DNA from: Erodium maritimum
Taxonomy: Eukaryota > Streptophyta > Magnoliopsida > Geraniales > Geraniaceae
Length of the DNA: 64,000 bases
Assembly (NCBI GenBank): GCA_963921825.1
Contig: OY997593.1
Location: 62,418,039 to 62,482,038, forward strand
Direction of reading: 5' to 3'
The notes beneath the pieces are model-generated. The model was given only the letters and a program-made list of their open reading frames with translations, was not told the origin of the DNA and made no database searches. Made by a program: the position numbers and the translations under genes. Of this stretch, positions 12,234 through 24,629 are shown one piece after another. Position 1 is the first letter of the stretch; each line of letters starts with the position of its first letter.

Positions 12234-14207
12234 AGTAGCGCCAATCGACTTTGACGACTCGATGTACGAGTTTGTCTTCAATGTTGATAAACACTAAGCT
12301 CTTTATACATTCTTTAAGGAGGTGTTTTCTTATAGGAGTCGTGCTTCCTATGAACACGTAAAAGGAAGGATAGTGTGATTGATTTATGTAAGGTGTTTGC
12401 GTCATATTTCTCACGATGCTAAATTCCAAGACATTGGTGTCGATGTTTTTATTTTATTTTATTTATAATTCCATTTTAAATATTTACTTTTTTAATCATA
12501 AATGCATAACTTCGTTGATTAAAAGATAGTGGGAAAAGATTAATAGAGAAATTGATAAAATGGAAGGGCAAGACATGGTCCTAGACAAAATGTCAGGACT
12601 TTAACCATGTGACCACGATGCCCGACTAATTTAAATGACTTCTGAGGGGATGGATCTTCTTGGAAATGGTTGTGCGTTGATATTACAATTTGCATTTTCC
12701 AGGCTTGACTCAAATAGACTTGTTTTTTTTCTTCTAACGAACACACTGGTCCTTGTGGAGACCCTTAGGGTAGGTGAGGATGATGTCAGACATCCAAGTA
12801 GGTCCCTAGGAAAAGGAGGAAGCTTTGGGTCGAGTTATGCTTTATCTCGATTTGACAGGGTGTGCCTCCTTAACTCACCCCACAACTCGTCCAACTGCTC
12901 AATAGACCTAGAAAGGTTGCTTTGCAGACCTTGCCTTTATGCCCTCCGAGGCCATTGTAATGAGGGGGGAGGCATCCATACCCCTCTTTTTTGGGGTATG
13001 ATGGAGCATAGACGGGTTCATGCTAAGAAGTCGGGTATTGGTCTTTCCCCTTCGTCTCGTCCCTGTTCCCTAGGTCGGGGCCTCCTCCGTAGAGGCTTGC
13101 AAGCTTTTGGAGGCAATCAAGATGCCCTTCTGGTTAGGTAGGAGATATTGTGTTACCTCGTACTCTAGTGTTCAAGTCCTCAGTTCCTCTAGAGTTTGTG
13201 GATAGGACATGGGGCACGAACTTCTAGCTCTAAGGGTATGTTGGTGCATTAGGTAGAAAAGTATTGTGTCAAAGTGTGTGGTCTAGGCCGTAGCGTCCCA
13301 AAATCCGATAGGATGTCAAGACATTTTGAGGGGAAACACGAGGTCAGATGGGGTCTGACCAGTCTTGGTGCAGACTGGAGGTCTCCTCAGTCAGTAAGGA
13401 TGAGTTGAAATAGGGGACCAAGGGGGCGTCCGTCCGATGTCTCCTGGGGCATGCTACGCCAACATGCCTGATGCAGTCGTACATGAAACGTAAGTAGGAA
13501 AGACGTTCAATTTACAATGGAGCTGTAACCGGCGTCGTATGGCCCGAGAGGTATCGACATATGGTCTGGCGGAGCAGGATGTCCAAGGCCTTTCGGAACC
13601 ACTCTCGGATGGTACCTCCCCATGTCATACATACATCGTCCATCTGGATGTCCACGAAACATCAAAGGGCCTCGCCTACCTAGAAGCCTATAATGGTCGT
13701 GAGTCCGTCCAGGGTGGAGATCAAACATACTCAATAACATCTGGAGACGAGAGAACAAGGGGGTAGCCAGGTTTACCTATGGGCAGATGTCCTCCAAGAT
13801 GAGGGGAGACCGTTTGAAGGACTATGGTTCCCCCAACAGATTTGATCCTTCCCATCTATGAGGTAAATAAGAAGTATGATATCCCTCATCTGAGGTCCTT
13901 GATGACAAGGTATTCATAATGTCAGACCTTCATACTGAGACCCTTCATGCTCGATCGATCAAATTTTTGGGAGGTGAACAACTAACCCGCTAGGCTGAAG
14001 GCCGTCTGGGCTTTGTGGTGGTCTTCCAGAGTGTCCTGAGGAACCATGATGACCTGGTCCTCCTTTGTGTCCGTATACAAGGCATCAAACCCCTCTTGTA
14101 GGGCGAGGAGGTCATCCATCAAAAGAAGGTGTGTCGGCGCGGGCACTCTTTCAGGCACAACAGTCCTAGCTAGAGAGGGTGGAGGCGGATTAGGTGTTGA
14201 GTCTCGA
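12234..14207. other. Unassigned repeat-like region
   Basis: No recognisable gene is present. Open frames at 12635-13141 (+), 13507-13758 (-) and 13982-14290 (-) have mixed low-complexity composition and match no family I know. The minus frame at 14290-13982 (MDDLLALQEGFDALYTDTKE) could be gag-like, but this is speculative. Composition changes at about 12540 suggest an inserted element whose ends I could not define. Confidence 0.35.
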
Positions 14208-15875
14208 TGTCGTGGACACGTTAAACACAAAACGCAGCGGAAGATTAACCACGAATCAATCGAGATGAATCTACCAAATATGAAAAACAAGTCTGAAAAT
14301 TCAGCAAATGTTTGTGTACATCACCTTTGCAAGTGCCTCATCTTGCAGCCCGTGTATCTCGCAAACGAACCATTGAAATTCAAATTCCTTTTGTCAGATT
14401 GAAGACCCATATGTGGAGAACGCTCACTAAAAAAATCAGCTTCATCGGACATCGGATGAACCTCCGATCGAGCTCTTGAAAGTGACTGGTCGGACAAAAC
14501 TGTGCTGAAAATCAGCACCCTCTACTTGTCCGAAATTGGTTCAATAGCACCAAACTTTGAATGGATTGAGCCCCTTGGTTGCCTACGTATCCTTAAAGGA
14601 ATCAAAGCAAACGTAGTTCTTGAGTTTGTAAACTCAAGAACATGCAACAATGGAGCTTGGAGCTTCTTGGAGGAGTTTGCAAAGATGAGAGAGAAGTACA
14701 CCTTGTGCTGAAAATTTTCTTCTCTTATTTGCATGTTGTGTCTTGCCAACACCCCTTGCATGTAGACTTAAGTGGAAGTTGTCATCTCACTTAATCTACA
14801 TCAAGTTGCCAAGTGTCCATGCTACTTTGCATGGTAGACTTAATAAACTAAGCTAGTTTATTAACCAGTGGAAAGTGGGTCCAACCCACTTAGTTTAACA
14901 AGACCACTTAGTCAACCTTTGACCTTTGGTTCTTGTTGGGTCTAGCCCATGTGGGCCGGTCATGGGCCTCTCCAAGAGATCCCACACCGAGCCCACCATG
15001 CTAGCCCGTCCACTTTGGCAATTCCCGACACGACTCCCTCCAAGCCAATCCACTTGCGTTCTTATCGAGTTACAAACTTATGGTGTGACCCTTAGGTCTA
15101 TGCATGTCGGTAAGATCAACGTAAAATCCCATTTTACCTGATCTTACTAAAGTGGCGATTGACGAGACTTAGTATCGCCTGACCCTGCATAACGAATCGC
15201 CCCTTGCCGATTCTGACCTTTCAGCCGTCCTTGTCATTATCTCTTATCTCTGATATCCTGATTGAGATAAGGCATAGAGCCGTCATCCTTCTTATCCTCA
15301 ATCACTTTTCCTTGATATGTGAGTTGACTGACCCTTATGATATCCCATATCATGCGCATGGCCATGCTTTTCCTGTCAGTCACTCTCGATCAAGCGGCCG
15401 TGAACTAGATATCTTTCCCATGCCGTAGTGTGAGGGATAAATCCCTTAGCCGCCTATCATGTCACTCATGCAGTCATTCCCCAAGCCAATCCTGGCCGTT
15501 ATGGAAGCCCAGTCACGGTGCAACGTTGGGCTTTCAGGTCAAACTAGGTTGTTTACTGCATAGCAATCATATAGACTCCTCGGTCTAAGGATACCTGACA
15601 AGCAATGACTCTAAATATGTTCATGACTCAATCTATGGAACATATTCAGGTCGGGTCGTCCAACATCATGTCCCACACATGATGTCTATGATCAGACTCC
15701 AGAAACCTTTCCAATGACCAATAGAACGTAAGCCATCAAGAGTCATCTTTCATACTAGTCGCTTCTAGCAAAGACTATTGACTAGGGACCCCGTCGAGTG
15801 TGATCCATCCTGATCTATGGTTCTATTCGCATAGTGGGCATAAATCGGAAACACATACGACATATTACTCCAACA
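14208..15875 (-). mobile_element. Probable LTR of another retrotransposon family (minus strand)
   Basis: Read on the minus strand, the segment starts TGTTGGAGTAATATGTCG at 15875. It ends near the motif CGCTGCGTTTTGTGTTTAAC at about 14219-14238, which resembles the ends of some plant Copia LTRs. It carries no coding domain. The flanking pentamers (CTCGA and CTTAA) do not match, so it is either truncated or its left end is misplaced. Confidence 0.4.
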
Positions 15876-16348
15876 CTTAAGTAATATCAAAAGCCGCTTT
15901 GTTATATTGCCAACGATGATATTTACATTTGGACATTTACGATTGGGCTACAGGCATAAATGCTAACATTAGGGCCGAGGCATAAATAATCGTTGTCGAG
16001 GCGGAAGTGATCGTGGTCGTGGGGCAAAACTTTTCGTGGGATAAAGAGAGGTAATCGCGGTCGGGGAAACGATGAGGAGCGGTGAGAGAGGAAGCAAGAT
16101 GAATTTCTCATTGGCCTGACCGACTTTATGAAGAAAGACGGTGGTTTCAGTGGCATCTCTTGAGCTTCCTCGAGCGTGTAGCCAATAGAAGGTACATGGA
16201 TGGGCAGAGGAAGCGCAACCACGTGGGTTGTGGGTGTGGACGACGACAGAAGAGTAGTTGGAGATGGAGACATCATGAACATATGAGAGAGGTGTGAGAG
16301 ATAAATCACATGAAGAAGGTGAGCTTTCTTAAATATTTAGTTTTTAAC
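15876..16348. other. Spacer, nothing recognised
   Basis: A minus-strand frame at 15923-16309 is Pro/Ser-rich with no domain. No RNA gene, TIR or LTR end was seen. Confidence 0.4.
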
Positions 16349-16362
16349 ATTGTCCTGTTAAG

Positions 16363-17643
16363 GATTAGTGTGGAATTTTTGGAAGGGAGATTTGTTGTTA
16401 TTTTGGGATAATGTTTATTTAAGGGAGAGCCCCTTTTGCTTCTATTTTCCTAACACTTAACCGATGGCCGTGAATCAGGAAGGTCGGATTGAAGAGTACT
16501 AGAATGGTTTGGGTTAGTCAATTGAGTTCAGGAGGAGTAGGTAGGATTGGGAGAAGGATGAGGTGTTTGATCTTCTTCTTTCTTTGGAATCACATGTTGT
16601 TGTTCCAGATTTAGAGGACAAGTTGGCCTGGAGGAAGAACTATCAGGGTTTATATGTTTCATGTGCTTATTCCTTGTTGATAGGGGAGGAGAATGTGTCT
16701 GTTTATCCCTGGACTTTGGTTTCGTGGATCTTGGGTATTCCCCCAAAATATTGTGTGATGGTGAGGTTGGTTGTTCAGAAGGCGTTGCCAACGTCTATAT
16801 TTTTGGAGGAACGTTGTATGTCTCTTTATTTGAATCAATTATTTTTTCAACTTTGTAAGTTTCTTATAGAGACGTCTGAATATCTTCTTCTTCTTCATTG
16901 TTCGATTTCTTGGTAGATCTAGGGTTGTGTATCGGATTTGTGGTTTTTTTTGGGTCATGCCTAGTTCTGTTGGGGAGGTTTTATGTTTGTGGAAGGGCTT
17001 GGGATCTCATCATTGGTAGAATGTTTGGGTTATGATTGGATATCTGACCTTTTGGCACATTTGGATGTTGAGGAACGCATGAATGTTCAATAGTGTTTTG
17101 GAGTGTGGAGAGGTGGTTTTTGGTAAAATTCAAAACCATTCTTTAGATATTTTGTGGTAGGCAGGGTCTTTGCGTGTCGGTGTTTCTTTTGTGGGTTGGA
17201 AACATCGTCCGGCGTGGTGTCTTCGCCCTAAGAAGAGACGGGGTCGGTCTAGTCGTGGTGTTTGACCGTGTTTGGTCTTTTGGATCCGGGGAGTTTCTAT
17301 TCAGGTGTCATTGGATGTTTTGTTTGTTCTTACTTAAATCCGATGAGTAATCATTTAGGGGGACTTTACCAAACTGATCTGTCATAGGCGGGCGGGGGGA
17401 CAAATTACTTAGTTCCTTTGGAACCAGAGGATTCACCTAGTTCACTCTGAGGTACTGTTCATTGGTTCGGGTGAGACGCCTGTTTTTGGTCTCCTAAGAA
17501 ATTGTTCTCCAATCTGTGTTTTTTTTCGCGCTTTGGCCGTTTAGCTCTTTTAGCGAGTTATTTTTTTATAATCGTGGTTTCTTGGCTTGATCCTTCTCGG
17601 ACTAAGTCTTTTTTTTAATAAAATTCTTCATTTGATAAAAAAA
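16363..17643 (+). mobile_element. 5'-truncated LINE with zf-RVT remnant
   Basis: Near-identical 14-bp duplications ATTGTCCTGTTAAG (16349-16362) and ATTGTCCTATTAAG (17644-17657) flank the insertion, and an A-rich tail (TTGATAAAAAAA) marks the 3' end. The frame 16563-16916 reads DKLAWRKNYQGLYVS, then IPPKYCVMVRLVVQKALPT, then ETSEYLLLLHCSISW. This matches the zf-RVT domain that follows reverse transcriptase in plant L1-type LINEs. Stops and frameshifts follow, and a T-rich 3' UTR ends in TTTAATAAAATTC. Only the end of ORF2 survives, as expected from 5' truncation during target-primed reverse transcription. Confidence 0.85.
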
Positions 17644-17657
17644 ATTGTCCTATTAAG

Positions 17658-18885
17658 AAATTTTACTATTTCATAAGTTAATAATTAAATAGAAAAATTA
17701 AATTGCATAAATAAGTTAAATGGAACTATTATATAAAAAAATACTTCGAATTAAAAATACACTAATATATGAATCCGACCACCGATGAATAGTATGCTTT
17801 TATATAGGAAGTTGCATGTATATATTTAGTTAACTCACGTTTGCTCAAACTCATCTCGTCTACCATAAACAATTTTCTATACCCTCGAGTATGCTCAGTC
17901 TTGAACACGAATCTTTCATTCGCATCTCAATTTCTTACATTTCAACAACACTTTTTGAACTTACATTTTTTGCATCATATTTCGAGTGTCACCTTTCATT
18001 TGCTTTTGTACTTCCCTTTCTTTTCCGCCTTCTCTTATGTACGATGTTGTGTGTTTTTCGTGATCTTCTCGGAAATTATTACATTTGAGTTGTTGATGCC
18101 TTGCGAGAAAGTATATGACCCTGATTCGTCCATCCTTGATGGAAGGGCCTATTCTTCCTATTTTGGTTGACCTCTCACTTCCTTCCACCAATTCTCGAGG
18201 CCAAATGTTTGTCTAAACTTTGCTCTGTATTCTTGCTCAACCTATTTTTTAATTTGGATTTTCCAACCTGTTACTACTATACAGACTTCAATTATTGTTA
18301 AATCCAATGGACAATCGTCACCTTCTTGTTTGATTTTTTCCAAGAGCATTGGATTATTTGGCAGTTAATTTTGGCCCTTCATGACAATTCATGTTGTACT
18401 TTTTGGTCACACCCTGCTAGTACGTATCTCTTTTCTTCGTATTGTCACACACTGAATCAGCAAAATTGTGTAGCCATGCATCCACTAATAGTAAATCAGC
18501 TTCAGGCTTCCAACTCATGTGCCCTCCTTTCTCGAATTTATGGATGGATGGAGATAGTTTGATTGATGGTGTGTCGTGGGATAGATGATTTAGGAGATGT
18601 GATGATTCTTTGCGTGTATCGGTATTGTAATAAGATTACCCATAGCCTAGTTCAATTTGGTTTTCATAGTTCGATAGTACTAGAGTGAGGTATTTTTCTC
18701 TCTCTCTCAATTGTTTATAATATAAGGTGTGATTTTTCTCCTTCAATAAATTCGTATTTTTCTTTCAAAAAAAAGGTGAGAAAATATGACTGTAGTTTTA
18801 GTTAAAAAAATCTAAGTGCAGACGCTGATTTGGGTCGGCATCGACGCATTCTCGACGCCCTTTCCCCCGAAAGATCATCAACATG
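17658..18885. other. Spacer, no gene recognised
   Basis: A plus-strand frame at 17841-18170 encodes a Phe/Ser/Leu-rich sequence without a known domain. A pyrimidine-rich stretch and TTCAATAAATTC followed by an A-run at about 18740-18776 look like the 3' end of an old retroposed sequence. No target duplication was found. Confidence 0.35.
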
Positions 18886-18893
18886 CTCTTACT

Positions 18894-19129
18894 CAGTGTT
18901 CTAAAAATCTCGACTAAACGCCGCCTAGGACCCATTTTATGCCTAACCGTTTACGACCAATTGGATTTTGACGTACCAGTAGGTACCAGAGGAGATTGCC
19001 TGACTAGGCGTCTAGAACAATTTTTCATATTATAATGACTAAATTAAAATAATTATATGGTTGTGTAGACTTGTTTAGTGTTTATATTATGGGTTGTGAT
19101 TCTGAGTTGTTTGGTGTTATTTTTAAGTA

Positions 19130-19170
<41 letters not shown>

Positions 19171-19339
19171 CCATTTTTAATATAAGGAAATTCATATTTT
19201 GTTTCTTTATATAATAATATATTTATTAAAAAGTAAAAAATATAGAAGAATACAAATCCGATTAATCCCCGTCTAGTCTCCGATTAATCCTCGAATGTCG
19301 TAACCGCCCGACTAGCGTGTAGCGATTTTTAGAACCTTG
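18894..19339. mobile_element. hAT-type MITE (446 bp)
   Basis: The terminal inverted repeats are CAGTGTTCTAAAAATC on the left and, reverse-complemented, CAAGGTTCTAAAAATC on the right. Flanking octamers CTCTTACT (18886-18893) and CTCTTACA (19340-19347) differ at one base, consistent with the 8-bp duplication of hAT elements. It is non-coding. A (TA)n run occupies 19134-19168. Confidence 0.8.
19134..19168. repeat. (TA)n microsatellite
   Basis: About 17 TA units lie in the middle of the hAT-type MITE. Confidence 0.97.
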
Positions 19340-19347
19340 CTCTTACA

Positions 19348-19814
19348 ATAGATAGGGCTGGAAAAACATCTGATCGTTACCGTACACCGATCGTCTCCGG
19401 CCGTCCCCGTCACAAGGAAACACCATAACCGGTATCATTGACGATGATTACGGTTACAAAACTACCAAACCGACGACATTTCGAACTGGGTCTGGTTTTT
19501 TTATCTTTCAAACCGAGAAAAAACCAACCGACCAGCCTTTTATTTCGTGGGACATATCTATTTTTAAATTCCTATTACCAAAACTTAAAGGTGGTCGAAG
19601 GAGTGTAAATAACTTTTTTTCAAACTAATGATGACTATTTAACTATCTATAAATTGTATTTAAAAAATATAACACCTTAAAAACTGATACAACAATCTTC
19701 TTATTACTTTTAAATATGGAAAATGATTCCCCTATTTTGTGATGGAAATAGAACTCCTCTCTTAATCTTTTTTACCTTGGTCTAGAAATATTCAATACTA
19801 CAAATTTATTATTA
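19348..19814. other. AT-rich spacer, possible end of an old DNA element
   Basis: No gene is seen. The start (TAGGGCTGGAAAAAC, then GATCGTTACCG) resembles the sequence ending ATCCACCCCTAAC near 39650 when inverted, with similar internal ACCGATCG and CCGGT words. The resemblance is weak and no target duplication supports a single element. Confidence 0.3.
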
Positions 19815-21667
19815 TTATTTTTTTTTTTGAGTAAATACGAGGAATATTATAACTGTAAAATGTTTACATCTGACAAACATATCAGTACGGAAATTGAAAT
19901 TACTAACAGAACATAAAACTGAACATAAAATAAAAGTGCTCTTGTAGAATCAGTCGGTGTTTAGAGGGTAATACTGCGATAGCGTCCAAAGATCACCGAT
20001 GCAGGGGCTCCAAACGGGGTTTCAACGACCGAGCATACCCATTGTAGCTTCTCATAGTGGTGGATTGAGTATCCCCTAGGTAGTCAGCGCGGGCCGTCCT
20101 CCCTTGATTGATAGAGGTAGAGCTCCAAAGCGCGGGATTGCTGACCCCTGAGCTGGTAGGGGAACCTTGAGTCGGTTCTTGATGGTACCACTGCCATCCT
20201 ACATCCAGGGGGCGGTATAACCGACTGCCTACCCCCTGGACCATCTCGCACTCATTCCTTGAGGCGAGGGTGCTTATTTCCCTCTGGCGCTGTATAAGAA
20301 ACGCCATCTGATCTAGACCATTCCTCGTCCTCGTCCTCCTCCTCATCTCTGACCAGCCTTTTCATTCATGTCGACACTGACAAAGGCTCCCCTTGTTGCT
20401 CCGATCGGCCATCCCGAGGCCCCTGTCGATGTATGATAGGTCGAGTCATCCTAGGTCGAGATTCCACCTCCTCTACCCGTCTTCCCCAACTGATCTCCTT
20501 CTGAGGGGGCACCAGGTAAAATTGTCGAGTTGGTGCCCCCGACGCGCCCCCCAAATAGGCCCAGTTTGTCCCTGGGATAGGTTTCCCATGCTTAGCTTTC
20601 AACAATGCAGATCGCGGATCAGCCAGGGACCTCAGAGATGGGCCCTTCTTTCCCCCACTTTCTGGGCATGTCGGAAAGAGGTGGACGACACAGGTGCATC
20701 CATATCACTGGTCGGGAAAAAACTCATAAGACACATGCAACAGTGTACGTATGTGATCTTCCGAGAGGCGGAACCATACTTCCCGTTGCAGGGGAACCCG
20801 CACGTCGACCTGGATAGAATCCGCATGAAGTCCCCCCACACATGACATACTTGTCGGTGTCCACCGCTTGAAAAACACCCAAAGTATTCCCAATCCAGAA
20901 TGCCACCTTTCTGGTACATGCCCCCACTGGCAAATTGGATACCCTTGCCCAGACTGAGAAGTAGTTAAAGTGCATGTCCCCTGGCCGCATGTACGTTCTA
21001 AGATCCGCAAAAATGACTAAGGAATCCTAAAAGGCCCAAGGTTCCCCAACTAGCACTTTCATTCGTTCATTGGTTGTCTTAAAAAAGAAAGCCACCAACC
21101 CATCTTCCAAAGACCTTGCCTCCACGTTCTGCATCCCCCACAGATCTTCCATGCGATCCGTCATTGTTCTCCAATAGAAGGTACGTGTAGTGAGTACCCT
21201 TCCCGCTAAAGCAAAGGCAAAATTTGATCCTCATTCTTCTATTTCTTCCGGTGACACTATCACCTCCTTGATCTAAAAGTGACCTCATCTGATTGTCAAT
21301 ATCTGTCATACCCGAAGTAGTGCCCTTACCTTGAGTAACTAGATGTAGGATAAACCGAGTCGGGTTTGAAAACTGACCCGATTGGATCCCGGTCTGAGCC
21401 GGGTCTGGATGAGCTCCTGGCCGGACCCGGGTGCATGTTCAATCCGATACCCCGACCTGTCCCCCCACCAGGCCCGAAGAACCCGCGCCATCAATAGGCC
21501 TTCTCTTCCCGTGACGTCCGGCCCTATGACCTGAGCCCGTACCTTTCTTTCCTTGATCCATCGGCCCAGTCCGGTGTCCAAACTCCTCCCATCCTCCCAG
21601 GCCGGCCCTTGACCCATTCAAAGACCGTCTTGCATCCGCTAGTACGCCCGGCGCCACCGACACAGAT
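19815..21667 (-). mobile_element. LINE ORF1 (DUF4283-type) remnant, minus strand
   Basis: Running leftwards, the strand encodes a Gly/Pro/Arg-rich linker (21660-21340) and then a DUF4283-like block at about 20990-20705 (NYFSVWARVSNLPVGACTRK, WIGNTLGVFQAVDTDKYVM, PLQREVWFRLSEDHIRTLL) in two frames. Downstream tail frames lie at 20605-20366 and 20346-19993. The 3' end is TTTACTCAAAAAAAAAA, seen as a T-run at 19819-19832. No CCHC knuckle or reverse transcriptase is intact. The 5' end is interrupted by solo LTR C, after which LINE-like GC-rich sequence seems to continue from 24378. It is a pseudogene. Confidence 0.7.
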
Positions 21668-24372
21668 TGTCATGCCCCAAATCCGGTATTGACCGGACCC
21701 GAGACGTGAACCGGGAAATATAGAGAGAACAATTTAAAATGCATAATTAAATACAAGACTGTAGATAAATATAATAATAGTCAAAATCTGAAAATCCGAG
21801 TTCTACGCTCGGCCACATACATAATTTGAAAATGAACAATACGTCTCTAAGACCATAATCAAAACAACTCCCGGACTCTCGCTAGCCCCACGCTCCACGA
21901 TGTCCTCTAATCCAGATCATAGCTAATACCTGTAGAAAACACGGTAAGGGGTGAGCTTGACGCTCAGTAGGGAAAAGCCACGAATTCCACCTAATTATAG
22001 ACTTACAAAGAAAGCCTTTCCAAAATTTAAAGTTTAATCAAAAGGGTTGATAAATCGATGCGACACTTAAACTATTTCCAAGGCAATACCCATTTTACTC
22101 AAACACTCACCAGACTAACAATCCCCAACTTTAACTTAACACTAACTACTACACCGAGGCAACACCGAAGGAACAACCAAGGAAAAACACACATAGCCAC
22201 AAGCACAGCAACACTCACAAACACATCAACACTCATTCAAAATCCAAGGCATTCTCAATACAAACAATTCACACACTTGCACGGTTTCAGGAGCAACCCG
22301 CTTGGCCCGGCGAAGCCACGCGCAACTTCCCCAACACATAGTCGGGATAGGCGGTCGACCTCATCGCGGAACACAGCGTTTTACCGATACACGGAAGGCA
22401 GGGAAATCGCCTCTTCACGGAACAACCTCATCGTGGACACAACGTTTTACCGATACACGGAAGGCAGGGAAATCGCCTCTTCGCGGAACAACCTCATCGC
22501 GGACACAACGTTTTACCGATACACGGAAGGCAGGGAAATCGCCTCTTCGCGGAATAAACTCATCGCGGACACAACGTTTTACCGAGTGCTAGTCGGAAGG
22601 TAGGGAAACCACCTCTTCGCGGGACACAGCGTTTTACCGACTCAAGGTCGGAAGGTAGGGAAACCACCTTTCTCATGTAACCAAAGTACCACAATCACAA
22701 TCACATTCTCAATTTACTCCCGTAACAATCACGCACTTACTATCACTTACCGACACCACACTCAACGTGGTAACCCCACCGGCTCAACCGGTATCCATTC
22801 CCCAATGTCCACATTTCAACATATCATATAAACAAAATCAACCAATCAAGTCACTATTATGCATCACTAAGTTCTCCTCTACTCGTTTTCATGCTCGTTA
22901 TTTATTAACAGTTTAAGCAACACAGAGCACACCATCAACACAATCAGCAAACAATCCTACAGGCACGACATGGCCCGATTCTACCAGCACGACAATTCTC
23001 AAATCTACAGCACTACAAGGTTCGCAAATGTTCACAGTTTATATGTCTACGCTAGTTATTCACATCCTACAAGCGTACTAATTATTTATCCGATTATTAA
23101 CGTTTCCCTATATGCATTCTAGTACGTCCGTAATAAAGTAAGGTTCCGAGGTATTTCCCTACCTCTCAATCTCTATCTGGGTCTCCTAGCTGCTGACGTC
23201 CGGGCCTACCTCCGTTCTTCTCCACGATCGAGGTCAAAGCCTGATTTTAACAATTAAGGACAGTAATCAGTCCCGGTCCAGTCCGTAACAATCCTCTAAA
23301 TTATCGATTTAGTCCTTTAATTTTATCAATTTAGTCCTTTAATTTATCCGAGTTAAATCATTTAAATTAAATAAATAAACAAATAAAGCTATCCGACCCG
23401 GATTCAGGCCCAACCCGGATCCAGACCCGGCCCGAACCCGGAACCGGACCTGACCTAGACCCGACCTAGACCGAGTCCCGACCCGAGTCCAGATCCAACC
23501 GAGCCTGGGCCGAGGCCTGGTCCGAGGCCCAAATGGCCTAGTGGCCCCAAGGCCCGTGTCTGGGAAGAGGGCTAGGGTTTTGGCCCTGAGTCGCGGCGGC
23601 GGCGCTGGACTAGCAGATTCCCCTCGTCTCCGATCTGGCGAGGCGGCTCGTCGGCGACCTGCACAACGGCGGCCTCCTCTTGTCTCCCGAGACCCTTGCT
23701 TCGGCTTGCTCTGCTCAGGACGACGATGTCCCGTCCACCGGAACCGAACCCGAGTTCAGAGACAGATCTGAATCTCAAGGATTCGACGGCGGAGCTGCAG
23801 AGGGACCGATCCGGAGTGGGAGTGGAAGCCCAGGTCGATGCAAATCCGGCCGGTCTTGTCCTCCTCGAGCTTGGACCAGCAGACGGCGTCCTCGAGCGAA
23901 TCCGGGTGGGTCTCGCCTGAGAAGACGAACGGGAGCAAGGATTTCGTCACGGCGGGACAACGAGCGACGCTGGATATGCGGTGTGTCCCGAACCTTAACC
24001 GGGTCCCTCCGACGCCGGCGTGGTTGATCTGGTCACGGAAGAAGCGGAGGCAGAGCGTGGTGAGGACGGCGTCGCGCGAGAAAAGAGGAAGAGAGAGTCG
24101 TGTCTCGGGAATCGGACGAGAAGTGAAGAAGAAACGCGCTGAAGTTAGGGTTAGGGTGTGGGCTTGGGCTGGCGAGCGGGGCCTGGCAGGCTGGGCCTGG
24201 TCCAGCTGATTGGGCCAGGTCCTGGCTTTGCCCAAGTCCTCCTTTCCTTTTTTTTCTTTTCGTTTACCCTTTTTTTTTGAACTTGATCCAAAATTCAACC
24301 TGTTCTACAACCAACGACGTACCACAATTAATAAATTAAATATTAATTCCTTTAACCGGGGCGGTCTTTACA
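21668..24372 (-). mobile_element. Solo LTR C (2705 bp), minus strand, TSD CAGAT
   Basis: On the plus strand it begins TGTCATGCCCCAAATCCGG and ends GGGGCGGTCTTTACA, the reverse complement of the family ends. The duplication CAGAT lies at 21663-21667 and 24373-24377. It is non-coding. Frames between 23541 and 24298 sit over the GC-rich variable block and have no domain. It splits the minus-strand LINE. Confidence 0.95.
22370..22690 (-). repeat. Tandem array of about 62-bp units in LTR C
   Basis: Units containing TTTTACCGATACACGGAAGG and GGGAAATCGCCTCTTCGCGG are repeated about four to five times with few differences. The in-frame peptide repeat FYRYTEGREIASSRN is a by-product. The array sits at the second variable position of this LTR family. 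Confidence 0.93.
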
Positions 24373-24377
24373 CAGAT

Positions 24378-24581
24378 GCCCTGTTTTCCTCAAGAACCCT
24401 AGTAGGCTCTTTACCAGGCCACCGTCTCCAAGTGTTCGGCCCCGTCTCCAGCGACTCCTGCTTGATTGGTTGATGAGAAGGTACCTGTATCACGGGAACC
24501 AGGGTCGGAGCCGCCGCCTCCATATGTCGTGTCATGATAGTCCCCCACCAGAAACCTTTCGGCGGCGAGTCTAGCCTCTCT
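24378..24581 (-). other. GC-rich LINE-like continuation beyond LTR C
   Basis: The sequence resumes after the CAGAT duplication and is GC-rich like the LINE linker at 21340-21660. No domain is seen, and the boundary to the left is set only by the LTR insertion. Confidence 0.4.
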
Positions 24582-24626
24582 GGTACCCGCCCAGCTACAC
24601 TACCCCGGCCGGACGGGGTCGCGGCC
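24582..24626 (+). repeat. 45-bp direct repeat, left copy
   Basis: GGTACCCGCCCAGCTACACT and the following 25 bases recur at 26540-26584 with one mismatch, on either side of an LTR-like insertion. This is far longer than a normal integration duplication. Confidence 0.9.
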
Positions 24627-24629
24627 TCA

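Noticed and set aside
23541..24473. Set of GC-rich frames that look like a small gene
   Set aside because: They lie inside solo LTR C at its first variable block, on both strands, without domains or splice logic.
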